The translations under genes were made by a program, and so were the position numbers. From assembly GCA_051001135.1 (NCBI GenBank), contig JBPCNO010000186.1, forward strand, positions 1 through 64,000: a DNA stretch of 64,000 bases, read 5' to 3'. The stretch comes from CAWHMN01 sp051001135. GTDB lineage: Bacteria; Acidobacteriota; Terriglobia; Terriglobales; Acidobacteriaceae. The notes below the pieces were generated by a model. That model did no database searches. It was not told the origin of the DNA and saw only the letters and a program-made list of their open reading frames with translations. Below are positions 34,998 to 44,860 of this stretch, one piece after another; the first letter of the stretch is position 1; each line of letters opens with the position of its first letter.

Positions 34998-37472
34998 CTA
35001 CTCTGCGCGCAACGCCTGCACCGGATCGATGGATGCCGCCCGCCTGGCTGGAAGATAGCTTGCCAGCAAGCAGCAGAGTCCAAGAACAATCGTCACCGCC
35101 TCCACTACAAATACCGCGTCGTGCGTTTGCACGCCATACATCAGCCTGCCGATCACCCGGCTGAGCGAGAACGCCAGCGCCATCCCGGCGCCCACGCCTA
35201 TGGTCAGCAGCGTCAATGCATGGCGCAGCACCAGCCACAAAACATCCTTGCGCTGTGCGCCCAGGGCCAGCCGTACGCCCAGCTCCCGTGTGCGCTGGCT
35301 CACCTGATAGGCCAGCAGGCCATAGATGCCCGCTGCCGCGATCCCCAGAGCTATGGCCGCGAAAAGGCCTAGCAGCCGCGCAGCCAGCGTTTGGCTGCCC
35401 ATCGCGTCATCGACAACCTCATTCATCGTCTGCGCGTTATCGAAGGCAACCGCGGGATTCAGGGCATGCACGATCCGTGTGATCGCCGGGATCAATGTCG
35501 CCGGCGCGCTACGTGTCCGCACCACCAGGTCTGCATGGAAGGCCGCGAGGATCGGATACAGATCATCCGCCGGAGTCATCTGATTCAGATTGAAGACCAT
35601 CTCCGGCCGCGCCGCCTCAGCGGCTGAGCCCTGTCGCGCATCATCGACAACCCCGACGATGGTCGCCAGCTTATGGGGCCCCCGGTCGGAGGCGTTTACC
35701 TGATGGCCAAGCGGGGACTCCGCTCCAAAAAAGCGCGTGGCGAATGTCTGATTGATCACGACCGCCAGTGGCGCTCCCGCCCCGTCTTCGGAGTTGAAGA
35801 GCCGCCCCCGGAGCAGCCGGATACCCATCGCCGGGAAGTAGCTGGCCGTCGCGGCACGCACATCCGCTTGCTGCGCATGCCGCGCGTCCGGTTTGGGTCT
35901 TCCTGCTATGGCTATATCGTCCACGAAGCTCCAGCTTGGTTTCAGCGGACGCACCGTTGTCACCCCCGCGTAGGAGACGCCGGGAAGCTGGCAAATACGA
36001 TCGAGCATCGGCTCCACGAACGTCTGCACGATATTCGCTCCGCTCCCCGGACCGGCGGTAACGAACCAGTAGTTCTTCTGCGGCAGCACCAGGTCTGCCG
36101 TCATCACGTGTTCCGGCGCGAAGCCCAGCGGCGTATGCCGCAGCGTGTACAGGCTGCGCATCATCAGTCCCGCGGCTACCAGCAGCACCAGCGAAAGCGC
36201 AATCTCCGCCGTGACCAGCGCATCGCGCAGCAGCTTCTGCCGATGGCTGGTGCCACTCGCCGTCGATCCCTCCCGCAGTCCCTCCTGCAACGGCGCATGC
36301 GCGGCCTGCCAGGCGGGTATCACGCCGAAAATCAATGCGGAGAGGCAGGAGGCGATCAGCAGATAGAGGCACACTGCGGCGTCGATGTGGATGTTTTCGC
36401 CATTCTGAAACATGCTCGACAGATAGTGCCGCGACAGGCGCAGCGCGCCGGCAGCGATAGCCAGGCCCAGGGCCCCTCCCGCCAGGCTCAGCACCAGGCT
36501 TTCGGTCAGGAACTGCTGCAGCAGCCGTGCGCCTCCCGCCCCCAGTGTGCCGCGCACGGCGATCTCCCGCCGCCGGCCGCTGCTGCGCGTCATCAGCAAC
36601 CCCGCCACGTTGACGCAGGCAATCAGCCACACAATCCATACCGATCCGTTGAGCGCCAGCAGCGCTGGACGCACATTTGCGGTGAGCGACCGCGCATATG
36701 ACTGCACCACGACGCGGGTGTCGCGCTCTTTGCCGGGATAGGCGCGGAGGTCCTGCTGCTTGATGCCGTTCAACTCCTTGACTGCCGCCTGCACCGTAGC
36801 CCCCGGACGCAGCCGCCCCAACACGGTCAACACGCCACTGCCGCGATCCTGCAGCTCCTTGTCGTTGGTCGCCAGCGGCGAAAACATCACGCCGCTGCCC
36901 CCTCGGAAGCTGAAATCTTCGGGTAGCACGCCGACCACCGTGTGCAGCGTTCCATTCAGCGGGATTGCCCGCCCTACGATGTGCGGGTCCGCATGGAACA
37001 GCGTATGCCACAGCTCCGCGCCCAGTATCACTACTGGCGACTCTCCGGCTGCGTTTTCTTTTGGCAGAAAGCTGCGGCCGAGTGCGGGTTCTATGCCCAG
37101 CATCTGGAAGAAATTTGGGCTTACCAGAAGCTGCGGCGCCGTCTGCGGCACGTCGATGCCGCCAACCGTCGGCTGTTGGAAGGTGTAGAACGCAATGGAC
37201 TGCAACGCGTGGCTGCGGGTCTGCCAGTCCTGTGCGTCGGGCAGGGGGATGCCAGGATTATCCGGGTTTTGTCCGTATACGGATTCGGTGATCGCCACCA
37301 GCCGCGACGGGTCCTGGTAGGGCAGGGGGCGCAGCAGCACCTGGTCGATGACCGAGAACATCGCCGTCGTCGCGCCAATACCCAGCGCCAGCGTTACCAC
37401 CGCGGTGATCGCGAACGCGGGGCTCCGGCGCAGTTGCCGCAGCGCATAGCGAAGATCGTTGACCAGGTTCAT
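34998..37472 (-). CDS. ADOP-type duplicated ABC permease (third in operon)
   Basis: 824 residues. The N-terminus NLVNDLRYALRQLRRSPAFA leads to the first membrane helix VVTLALGIGATTAMFSV, a large periplasmic MacB-like domain, a first FtsX domain (about 270-410), a second periplasmic domain and a second FtsX domain at the end (GIAAAGIYGLLAYQVSQRTR, LARLALG-type loop RLALGAQRKDVLW). Ends in the family motif SIDPVQALRAE. No ATPase domain is fused. Starts 21 nt after the previous permease. Confidence 0.92.
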   Translation of the reverse strand: MNLVNDLRYALRQLRRSPAFAITAVVTLALGIGATTAMFSVIDQVLLRPLPYQDPSRLVAITESVYGQNPDNPGIPLPDAQDWQTRSHALQSIAFYTFQQPTVGGIDVPQTAPQLLVSPNFFQMLGIEPALGRSFLPKENAAGESPVVILGAELWHTLFHADPHIVGRAIPLNGTLHTVVGVLPEDFSFRGGSGVMFSPLATNDKELQDRGSGVLTVLGRLRPGATVQAAVKELNGIKQQDLRAYPGKERDTRVVVQSYARSLTANVRPALLALNGSVWIVWLIACVNVAGLLMTRSSGRRREIAVRGTLGAGGARLLQQFLTESLVLSLAGGALGLAIAAGALRLSRHYLSSMFQNGENIHIDAAVCLYLLIASCLSALIFGVIPAWQAAHAPLQEGLREGSTASGTSHRQKLLRDALVTAEIALSLVLLVAAGLMMRSLYTLRHTPLGFAPEHVMTADLVLPQKNYWFVTAGPGSGANIVQTFVEPMLDRICQLPGVSYAGVTTVRPLKPSWSFVDDIAIAGRPKPDARHAQQADVRAATASYFPAMGIRLLRGRLFNSEDGAGAPLAVVINQTFATRFFGAESPLGHQVNASDRGPHKLATIVGVVDDARQGSAAEAARPEMVFNLNQMTPADDLYPILAAFHADLVVRTRSAPATLIPAITRIVHALNPAVAFDNAQTMNEVVDDAMGSQTLAARLLGLFAAIALGIAAAGIYGLLAYQVSQRTRELGVRLALGAQRKDVLWLVLRHALTLLTIGVGAGMALAFSLSRVIGRLMYGVQTHDAVFVVEAVTIVLGLCCLLASYLPARRAASIDPVQALRAE

Positions 37473-37493
37473 GCGTGGGCTCCCATGCTCTCC

Positions 37494-39920
37494 CTACTCA
37501 TTGCGCAGCGCCTGCATCGGCTGGATCGACGCCGCCCGCCGCGCCGGTAGAATGCACGCGAGAACAGCCGCGGCCAGCAACACACCAGCGCCGCCCACCA
37601 GCGTGAGTGGATTGCTTGAACTGCTCTCCACTACTTGCAGCAGCGTCCGGTTCAGCGCCACGCACAGCACGAACCCCGCGCCCAGTCCCGCCCCCACCGT
37701 GTAGACGATGCCCTGCATCACCGTGCGCACCACATCCCATCGCTGCGCGCCCAGCGCCATCCGAACGCCAATCTCCCGCGTGCGCTGCCCCACGATGTAG
37801 GACACCACGCTATAGAGGCCGGTCGCCGCCAGCACCAGCGCCAGCGCGGCGAAGATGACAAACAGTTCCGCCACGAAGCGCTGCCGTCCCCAGGCCCGGC
37901 TCTCCAGGAACCAGCCGAGCGTATGCGCCCGGCCGACCACAAGTTCACCATTGAGATGGGAAAGTTGTTTCTTGATCGCCGGCATCGTGGTTTCCGGGTC
38001 CGGTCGCGTGCGCACCAGCAGGCTCACATCCGGCGCAATCACAAAAGAATCCGGCAGGAAGACCGCCGGTTGCACCGGCCGTTCCAGTCCATCGTTCCGC
38101 GCATCCGCCGCCACGCCGATGATCTCCAGCCATCCATCCGGCTCCGGCCCCAGCAGCAGGATGGCGCGGTCGAGCTTAAGCGCAGCGCTGCGCACATGCT
38201 GTCCGATGGGGTTGGTGTTGGGCAGGTATCTGCGCACGAATGCCTGGTTCACCACCGCCAGGTGCGCCGCCCGCGCTCGTTCCGCGTCATTGAAGACGCG
38301 ACCGGCGAGCAGTGGGATGCGCAGGGTCCCAAAAACCTGTGGACTTACCAGGCTGAGCTCCGACTGTGCGCCGCCGAGGTCCGGCTTCCCTTCCACTTCC
38401 ACCTTTGCGGTGAAAGCCTGGAACGGCGGCATCCATGTGGTCGAGACCGCCGCGCTCTCCACCCCCGGCGTTCCCGCTACCGCCGCGCGCACTGCCTCCT
38501 GCAGATTCACTCGACCCTGCCACGTCGGGTGTGTCTCCTTGGGAAGCGCCACGTCCATCATTTCGATGTTGTGCGGATCGATGCCAAGCGGCGTGCGGTA
38601 CAGCACCAGAAAGCCCTGGATGGCCGCGCCCGCGCTGGCCAGCAGCAGCATGGTCAGCGCCACTTGACCGCCGATCAGCAGGCGGTGCGTGCGGCGGCTT
38701 GTGCGGCTTCCGCTCTGGCGCGTATTGCTGGACTGGATCATCTGGCCGACTGCCGAGCGCGACAACTGCAGCGCCGGGGAGAGCCCGAACAACAGCGTCG
38801 TGAGCAGCGCCACCACCAGCGTGAACAGCAGCACTGCGCCACTCACATGGATGGAGGCCTCGTGCGGGAAAGAGTAGAACGGCATCGCGCCCGCCAGCGC
38901 CTCCACGCCGAAGTACGCTGCCAGCACCCCCAGGCCACCCCCCACCAATGAGAGCGCGAAAGACTCCGTCAGCAGTTGGCGGATCACCCGCGCACGGCTG
39001 GCGCCCAGTGCCGAGCGCACGGCAAACTCGTGCTCGCGGGCCGTGCCCTTCGCCAGCAGCAGAATCGATACGTTCGCGCATCCGATCAGCAACAGCAGCA
39101 GCACCGAGGCAAACAGCAGGTAAAGCGGGCCGGCAAACCCGTGCAGCACCTCTTCATTCAACGTCACCACCGCCACATGCAGGTCCCGCGGAATGTCCTT
39201 CGGCGCCTGCTCGAGAAAGCGCGGCAAGAGCGCCCCGAACTCCGCTGCTGCCTGCGCCCGGGTGACACCCGGCTTCAGCCGCACGAAGACCTGCCATAGC
39301 TCCTGTGGATCGGCCGTGGGGATCGCCGGCGTGTAGACGTCGGAGTCGCCCCAGGTGAAGCGCGGCGCCGCCACGCCGATGATGGTGTAGAGCGTGCCAT
39401 TGAGCGTGATGGTCTTTCCCACCACGTCCTTGCTGGCGCCGAACTGCCGCTTCCAGAACAGATAGCTCAGCACCGCGACCGGGCTCGCGTGATTGCCGGC
39501 TGCATCCGCCTGGGTAAACTGGCGGCCCAGTTGCGGCGGCACGCCCATGAAGGTGAACACATTGGGCGAGTAGCTGCCCAGGTCCACCGTCACCGGCACC
39601 GTGCCGCTGGTCATGGTCGCGTTTTCGTCGCGCATCAGAAACGCGTCCTCGACCGCGTGTGCGCTCAGCACGTCCTTGTATTGGCTGCCGTTGACCATCA
39701 GCAGCCCCCACTCACGGTTGTCGGGGTGGCGCAGCTCCACGTGCACCATCCGGTCGGAATCGCGGTAGGGATAGGGATCGAGCAGCACCGCATGCACCAC
39801 GCTGAAAACGGCCGTCGTCGCACCAATGCCCAGTGCAATGGAAAGCACCGCCGTGATGGCGAAGGCCGGACTGCTGCGCAGTTGCCGCAACGCATAGCGA
39901 AGATCGTTTGCAAGGTTCAT
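37494..39920 (-). CDS. ADOP-type duplicated ABC permease (second in operon)
   Basis: 808 residues with the same layout as its neighbours: NLANDLRYALRQLRSSPAFA, helix LSIALGIGATTAVFSVV, periplasmic domain, FtsX domain, periplasmic domain, and a last FtsX domain with GVRMALGAQRWDVV and the ending SIQPMQALRNE. The ATG at 39920 has GGGAG ten bases upstream; the GTG three codons before is too close to that site. The three permeases are alike enough to be products of local duplication, but diverged in their periplasmic parts. Confidence 0.92.
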   Translation of the reverse strand: MNLANDLRYALRQLRSSPAFAITAVLSIALGIGATTAVFSVVHAVLLDPYPYRDSDRMVHVELRHPDNREWGLLMVNGSQYKDVLSAHAVEDAFLMRDENATMTSGTVPVTVDLGSYSPNVFTFMGVPPQLGRQFTQADAAGNHASPVAVLSYLFWKRQFGASKDVVGKTITLNGTLYTIIGVAAPRFTWGDSDVYTPAIPTADPQELWQVFVRLKPGVTRAQAAAEFGALLPRFLEQAPKDIPRDLHVAVVTLNEEVLHGFAGPLYLLFASVLLLLLIGCANVSILLLAKGTAREHEFAVRSALGASRARVIRQLLTESFALSLVGGGLGVLAAYFGVEALAGAMPFYSFPHEASIHVSGAVLLFTLVVALLTTLLFGLSPALQLSRSAVGQMIQSSNTRQSGSRTSRRTHRLLIGGQVALTMLLLASAGAAIQGFLVLYRTPLGIDPHNIEMMDVALPKETHPTWQGRVNLQEAVRAAVAGTPGVESAAVSTTWMPPFQAFTAKVEVEGKPDLGGAQSELSLVSPQVFGTLRIPLLAGRVFNDAERARAAHLAVVNQAFVRRYLPNTNPIGQHVRSAALKLDRAILLLGPEPDGWLEIIGVAADARNDGLERPVQPAVFLPDSFVIAPDVSLLVRTRPDPETTMPAIKKQLSHLNGELVVGRAHTLGWFLESRAWGRQRFVAELFVIFAALALVLAATGLYSVVSYIVGQRTREIGVRMALGAQRWDVVRTVMQGIVYTVGAGLGAGFVLCVALNRTLLQVVESSSSNPLTLVGGAGVLLAAAVLACILPARRAASIQPMQALRNE

Positions 39921-39956
39921 GGCCGTCACACTCCCGTACCGCAGAGCCCTTTCCCG

Positions 39957-42515
39957 TTATTCCGAGCGCAGCGCCTGCATCGGTTCGATCGACGCCGCGC
40001 GTCGCGCTGGGATCATCGCCGCTATCGCCGCCGAAACTCCCAGCACCGCCACGGTGATCAGCACAATCGCCGGATCGAAGGCCGGCACGCCATAGAGGTG
40101 CGTGGTCAGCGCCCGTCCTGCCGCATACGCCAGAGGAATGCCGATCAGCAGGCCCTGCCCGCATTGCCGCAACGCATGCACCAGCACATCCCGCAGAATG
40201 CGCCCGCGGTTCGCGCCCAGCGCCATGCGCACCCCGATCTCGCCCGCGCGCCGTTGCACCGAGTACGCCGTTACGCCATAAAGGCCGATGGACGCCAGCA
40301 CCAGCGCCGTGATGCCGAACAGCGTGGTCAACCGCGCAAGCAGCTCCTGCTGGTTGAAGTTCGTGCCCACCTGCTCGTCGAAGCTCATGAACGAGTCCAC
40401 CGGCAGGTTCGGGTCGACCTCGGCAAAGGCTCGCCGCGCCGCGGCCTCGATCGCGGAGGCGCTGCCGCCCTCGACGTGCAGGGTCACATTCCGGGCGTAG
40501 CGTGATGTCGGCTCGAATGTTGCGTAGTCCTTCTGGTACGCCTGGAATCGTTGCGCGAAGGGCAGGAAGTACATCGGGGGCGCTGGCTTCTCCGGGTCGT
40601 CGTATTTGGTGTTCTCCACCACACCGACAATCTCGAATTGCGACGGCAGTTCCGGCTCGAAGCCGAAGTGCTGCCCGATCGCATCCTTGCCCTTGAAGAA
40701 CCGGTCCGCGAACGCCTCGCTCACCACCGCGACCAGACGTGTGCGGGCATCATCCGCGTCGGTGAAGAGGCGCCCGCGCCGCAGCTTTGTCCCGATGGCA
40801 TCGAAATAGTCCGGTGTCACGCGCACCCAGGAGGCGTCGTACCAGCGGTTGCTGGTAGTCGCCGACGGCTGACCTGGCAGCGCGATGAACTGGCTCCAGT
40901 TGTTGCCCACCATCGGCGTGTAGAGTGACAGTGCCGCTTGCTGCGCGCCCGGTATCTGCATCAGTCGTGCTTGCAGTTTGCGGTCCAGGTCATCCATCTG
41001 GTCCGGTTTGTATCCAGCCAGTTCCGGGTCCATCTGCAGGATGAAGCGATGGTCCGTCTTGAATCCGAAATCCTGATGCTGCAGGTTGGCCAGGCTGCGC
41101 AACAGTAGTCCCGCTGCGCACAGCAGCACCACCGACATCGCAGCCTGGAAGATCACCAGCACTCGCTGCGGCAGCGAACTGCTGTCACGTGTGGTGCGCG
41201 CGGAACCGCGCAACGCCTCCGCCGGGTCCGCGTGCGTGGCCAGCCATGCCGGCGCCACTCCGAAGACCACGCCCGTCAGCAGGGAAACGCCCAGCGCGAA
41301 CGCCAGCACCGGCCAGGACGGCGTCACGTTCAGCGGTACATACTTCGCGCCCCGGAATGCCAGCGTCATCACCGACTTCGCAATGGCAAAGGCGACGCCG
41401 GTCGCCGCCACGCCTCCCAGCACGGCCAGCGTCACACTCGTCACCAACGCCTGGCGAATCAACTGCCGCCGGCTTGCGCCCAGTGCGATGCGCACGGCCG
41501 TCTGCTGCCGTTGCGCCACCGCGCGCACCAGCAGCAGGTTGGCGACATTGGCGCAGACGATCAGCAGCACGAACGCCGCCGCAGCCATCAGCAGCTCGAG
41601 CGCACGTCCGTAATTCTGGCTCACATTGTTCACGCCGGTTCTCGCCGAAACCAGCGCCGTCCGCTGCTGGTCGATATGGGCGCGGTCCTGCGGGCGCAGA
41701 TCCGGATCACGGCTCCGCAGCCACTGCTTCAGCTCCACGTTGAGCTGCGATTCAATCTGCGTGGGTTCGGCGCCCGGCGCCGTCCGCCCCAGGATGTTGA
41801 GCCATGCAACGCCGCCCCTGTTCAATCTTGGCGTGTCTATCGTCAGCTTGGGCTCCTGCCCCAGTGGCAGCCAGAACTCCGGCGGGTCGGCGCCCAGCAT
41901 CTCGCCAAAGAAACCGGGATCGGTGATTCCCACCACGGTTACGGCTGTGCCGTTCAGCAGCAGCGTGCTGCCTACGATCTTCGGATCGAGCCCGAAGCGG
42001 CGCTGCCACATGCGATAGCTCAGCACCGCCACCGCAGGGGCGCTCTGCACGTCGTCCGCCGGCATGATGGGCCGGCCCAGCAGCAGCGGCGCCCGCAAGG
42101 TTGCGAAGTAGTTGCCGGATACGAAACGGCTTTCGGTGGACTCGGCGGTATGCGCATCTCCGGCCTTGCGCATGGAGAAGGCTGACTGCCCTGCTTGCGA
42201 TGCCGCCAGGCTCTCAAAGCCCCGCGTATGGTCTTTGAAATAGCGGTACTGGTCGTAGGAGAAGATGCCCCAGTTGTTCTGCAACATGCCAAAGTTGCAG
42301 CAGAGGTTGTCGCTTCCGAGCTTGTAGAGCGCCGCCGGATTCTTGACCGGCAGCGGCTTCAGCATCACGTTGTAGATCAGGCTGAAGATCGCCGTGATGG
42401 CTCCGATGCCCAGGGCCAGCGTCAGCACCGCCGTGATGGCAAACCCCGGATTCTTCCGAAGTTGCCGCAAAGCATACTGAAGATCCTGACCGACATTCCC
42501 GAGCGGAGCTTCCAT
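39957..42515 (-). CDS. ADOP-type duplicated ABC permease (first in operon)
   Basis: 852 residues. The N-terminus (GQDLQYALRQLRKNPGFA) is followed by helix VLTLALGIGAITAIFSLIY, a periplasmic domain, an FtsX domain (LLIVCANVANLLLVRAVAQR), another periplasmic domain and a closing FtsX domain (GVRMALGANRGRIL; end SIEPMQALRSE). It is longer than the other two. The ATG at 42515 has GGAGG six bases upstream. It starts 15 nt after the first ATPase gene, a direct ATPase-permease pairing that is unusual for this family. Confidence 0.92.
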   Translation of the reverse strand: MEAPLGNVGQDLQYALRQLRKNPGFAITAVLTLALGIGAITAIFSLIYNVMLKPLPVKNPAALYKLGSDNLCCNFGMLQNNWGIFSYDQYRYFKDHTRGFESLAASQAGQSAFSMRKAGDAHTAESTESRFVSGNYFATLRAPLLLGRPIMPADDVQSAPAVAVLSYRMWQRRFGLDPKIVGSTLLLNGTAVTVVGITDPGFFGEMLGADPPEFWLPLGQEPKLTIDTPRLNRGGVAWLNILGRTAPGAEPTQIESQLNVELKQWLRSRDPDLRPQDRAHIDQQRTALVSARTGVNNVSQNYGRALELLMAAAAFVLLIVCANVANLLLVRAVAQRQQTAVRIALGASRRQLIRQALVTSVTLAVLGGVAATGVAFAIAKSVMTLAFRGAKYVPLNVTPSWPVLAFALGVSLLTGVVFGVAPAWLATHADPAEALRGSARTTRDSSSLPQRVLVIFQAAMSVVLLCAAGLLLRSLANLQHQDFGFKTDHRFILQMDPELAGYKPDQMDDLDRKLQARLMQIPGAQQAALSLYTPMVGNNWSQFIALPGQPSATTSNRWYDASWVRVTPDYFDAIGTKLRRGRLFTDADDARTRLVAVVSEAFADRFFKGKDAIGQHFGFEPELPSQFEIVGVVENTKYDDPEKPAPPMYFLPFAQRFQAYQKDYATFEPTSRYARNVTLHVEGGSASAIEAAARRAFAEVDPNLPVDSFMSFDEQVGTNFNQQELLARLTTLFGITALVLASIGLYGVTAYSVQRRAGEIGVRMALGANRGRILRDVLVHALRQCGQGLLIGIPLAYAAGRALTTHLYGVPAFDPAIVLITVAVLGVSAAIAAMIPARRAASIEPMQALRSE

Positions 42516-42530
42516 CACGCGCCTCCGTTG

Positions 42531-43256
42531 CTACTGCACCTGCATCAGTTGTTCGGGCGACAGTTCGCCCTCGGCGATCACCTTGCCGTCGAACAGGTGA
42601 ATGTTGCGCTCGGCATGGCGGGCAAAGCGCGGGTCGTGCGTCACCATGCAGATGGTGGCGCCCTCGGCGTGCAGGTTGGCCAGCAGCTCCATCACCGCTT
42701 CACCGTTCTTCGAGTCCAGGTTGCCGGTCGGCTCATCCGCCAGCAGGATCGAGGGCGCGCCGGCCAGCGCACGCGCTACCGCGACGCGCTGCTGCTGACC
42801 GCCCGAGAGCTGGGACGGATAATGTTTCATGCGGTGCGCCATGCTCACCCGCTCCAGCGACTCCTGCACCCGCCGCCGCCGCTCTGCCGCCGGCATGCCC
42901 GCGCGATAGGTCAGCGGCAGCTCCACATTCTCCGCCACCGTCAAATCGCCGATCAGGTTGAAGCTCTGGAAGATGAACCCGATCTCCTGATTGCGAATGC
43001 GCGAACGCTCCGCGAAGTTCAGGTTCTCCACCGGCTTGCCGTTCAACTGGTACTTGCCGCCGGTCGGGGTATCCAGCAGGCCGATGATCGACAGCAGCGT
43101 GGACTTGCCGCAGCCCGATGGGCCGGACATCGCCACGTAGTCGCCGCGCCCGATCGCCAGATGTACTCCGGCCAGCGCGTGCGTCTCGATCTCGTCCGTG
43201 TAGAAGACCTTGGTGAGCGCTTCAATCTGTATCAACGGCTGCATCGTTTCCGTCAT
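42531..43256 (-). CDS. ABC transporter ATP-binding protein, MacB/LolD type (first of the operon)
   Basis: 241 residues. Walker A GPSGCGKSTLL, Q-loop FQSFNLI, signature LSGGQQQRVAVARAL, Walker B ILLADEPTGNLD and H-loop VTHDP are all present. The ATG at 43256 has GGAAGAG just upstream; the frame stays open to 43367 and would include a translated dispersed repeat (RRRSFDCAQDDMG), which I exclude. It pairs with the HlyD-type adaptor upstream and the permease 15 nt downstream. Confidence 0.94.
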   Translation of the reverse strand: MTETMQPLIQIEALTKVFYTDEIETHALAGVHLAIGRGDYVAMSGPSGCGKSTLLSIIGLLDTPTGGKYQLNGKPVENLNFAERSRIRNQEIGFIFQSFNLIGDLTVAENVELPLTYRAGMPAAERRRRVQESLERVSMAHRMKHYPSQLSGGQQQRVAVARALAGAPSILLADEPTGNLDSKNGEAVMELLANLHAEGATICMVTHDPRFARHAERNIHLFDGKVIAEGELSPEQLMQVQ

Positions 43257-43316
43257 TGCCTCTTCCTCTCGTCGCTTGATCTCGTTCTTATCTCTCAGAA
43301 TTCGTACCCGCCCCAT

Positions 43317-43348
43317 GTCATCCTGAGCGCAGTCGAAGGATCTGCGTC
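43317..43348 (+). repeat. Copy of the GTCATCCTGAGC...GAAGGATCTG repeat
   Basis: An intact copy (GTCATCCTGAGCGCAG then TCGAAGGATCTGCG) lies in the 126-nt gap between the HlyD-type adaptor and the first ATPase of the operon, the largest gap in that array. Confidence 0.8.
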
Positions 43349-43382
43349 TGGTCTTACCTTCCAGCAATCACCACACCCATCC

Positions 43383-44639
43383 CTACTGCAGCCGGATCTT
43401 ATCCGCGTTATCCCAACGCGACATATCCGACAGGATCACCACATCGCCTTCGTTCAATCCGCTCTGTACCTGGATCGCATTGACCGATGCGCGGCCGACC
43501 TTCACCGGCACCCGCGTCGCCGTCTTTCCATCCGGGCTCAGCTTGAACAGGCTGATGGTCGAGTCCTCATTGCCGAACGCCGGCCTTCCCACATAGAGCA
43601 CGTCCTTCAGCCGTTGCAGGTCGATCGTGCCATCGACGCTCAGGTCCGTCCGCTCGCCCTCCACATGGTTACTGAGCTGTACGTCAACTGTGACCGTTCC
43701 GTTCTGTACTGCCGGATCAATTCGCGTTACGGTGCCGTCCAGCACCCCGTTGTGCGTGTCGATCGAGGCCGGCTGCCCCATCTGTACATCCCGCGCCTGC
43801 GTCTCCGGGATCTTCAACTGCGCCTTCAATTGATCCGGTTCCACCACCTTCGCCAGCATGGTGCCCGGCGTCACGTGCTGGCCCACGGCCAGCGGCAGGT
43901 CCGACAGCACGCCGTCGATGCCCGCCCGCACCCGCAGGGCATCGAGCTGCTGCTGCTTGAGCGCCGCAACCGCACGCGCCTGGTCCACCTTCGACTGTTG
44001 CACCGCGAGCTGCGACTCCACCGCCTTCTCATTCATCGATACGACGTTCTGCTGCATCTGGTTCTGCGTGGTCAGCGCGTCCGCCTTGCCTTGCGAGGCC
44101 TTGTACGCCAGCCCGGAGATCACTCCCAACTGGTAAAGCGACTTGTCCGTCGAGGCCTGGCGCTCTGCCGTGTGATAGTCCGCGCCTACGCTGGCCGCAT
44201 TGGAGCGCTGACCGGCCAGGTCGCTCTGCACCTTCACCTGCGCGTTCTTCAGGTCGGCCTCGGCCTCGTTCAACTGCAGCCGCGCATCCAGCGCCTGCTG
44301 CGTCAGCCCCGGATCGCTCAACTCCACCAGCACTGTATCCGCGGTCACGCGCGACCCGGGCAGCTTCAGAATCCGCGTCACCGTCGCCTCGGTCTGCGCC
44401 GGGATCTGGCGGATCATGTCCTCGCGCGGCACCAGCGTTCCCAAACCGCGCACCTGGCGTACCATCGGCCCGCGCTTCACCGTGTCCGTCCACACCGTGC
44501 TGCGCTCCACTGAAGGCGCAGCCGGCTTGAGCCGCAGAACCACTATCGTGACCCCTGCCAATACGGCGAGCGCCACCACCGCACCCGCGATGCGGCGGCG
44601 CAATCTCTTCGCTTTTAAATCCGGGCGAGCAATATCCAT
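43383..44639 (-). CDS. HlyD/MacA-type periplasmic adaptor of ABC exporter
   Basis: 418 residues. One N-terminal membrane helix (IAGAVVALAVLAGVTIVVL) after a basic start, then a barrel-sandwich hybrid domain (RQVRGLGTLVPRE, VTRILKLPGSRVTADTVLVE), a coiled coil (about 105-220), the return DGVLSDLPLAVGQHVTPGTML, and a C-terminal domain with LFKLSPDGKTATRVPVKVGR. It would link the permease/ATPase complex to the TolC-type channel. The ATG at 44639 has GGGAG six bases upstream; the open frame to 44771 is rejected. First gene of the array. Confidence 0.92.
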   Translation of the reverse strand: MDIARPDLKAKRLRRRIAGAVVALAVLAGVTIVVLRLKPAAPSVERSTVWTDTVKRGPMVRQVRGLGTLVPREDMIRQIPAQTEATVTRILKLPGSRVTADTVLVELSDPGLTQQALDARLQLNEAEADLKNAQVKVQSDLAGQRSNAASVGADYHTAERQASTDKSLYQLGVISGLAYKASQGKADALTTQNQMQQNVVSMNEKAVESQLAVQQSKVDQARAVAALKQQQLDALRVRAGIDGVLSDLPLAVGQHVTPGTMLAKVVEPDQLKAQLKIPETQARDVQMGQPASIDTHNGVLDGTVTRIDPAVQNGTVTVDVQLSNHVEGERTDLSVDGTIDLQRLKDVLYVGRPAFGNEDSTISLFKLSPDGKTATRVPVKVGRASVNAIQVQSGLNEGDVVILSDMSRWDNADKIRLQ

Positions 44640-44653
44640 CGTGAACTCCCAAG

Positions 44654-44669
44654 TGCATGCGTCACGCCA
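44654..44669 (-). promoter_or_regulatory. Candidate sigma-54 (-24/-12) element before the efflux operon
   Basis: On the minus strand the bases read TGGCGTGACGCATGCA. Against the sigma-54 consensus TGGCACG-N4-TTGCW this keeps the GG and GC exactly ten nucleotides apart and matches nine of twelve positions. A problem: transcription would start only about 4 nt before the ATG at 44639, leaving no room for the leader and the GGGAG site, so the real promoter may lie further upstream. An NtrC-type activator is encoded in the operon. Confidence 0.35.
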
Positions 44670-44860
44670 AAGCGTTGACCGGTGTAAGTACTGGTGGACG
44701 CGCCACTTACCACTCGCTCCTGCCGAAGCAATGCGCGCTTGACTGTTCACTTGCGCCGCCGGAGTGTCCATTAGCGAACACTAGCGCCCACCATCCGCTC
44801 CCTCGCGAAGAGTTTGCCGTCTCAAGCAACGAAGCAGCGCCCGCCCTGTTCTAAGCCCGC

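Noticed and set aside
42195..44513. 772-codon plus-strand frame across the ATPase and HlyD genes
   Set aside because: Antisense shadow of well-identified genes with Leu/Arg/His-rich composition typical of such frames.
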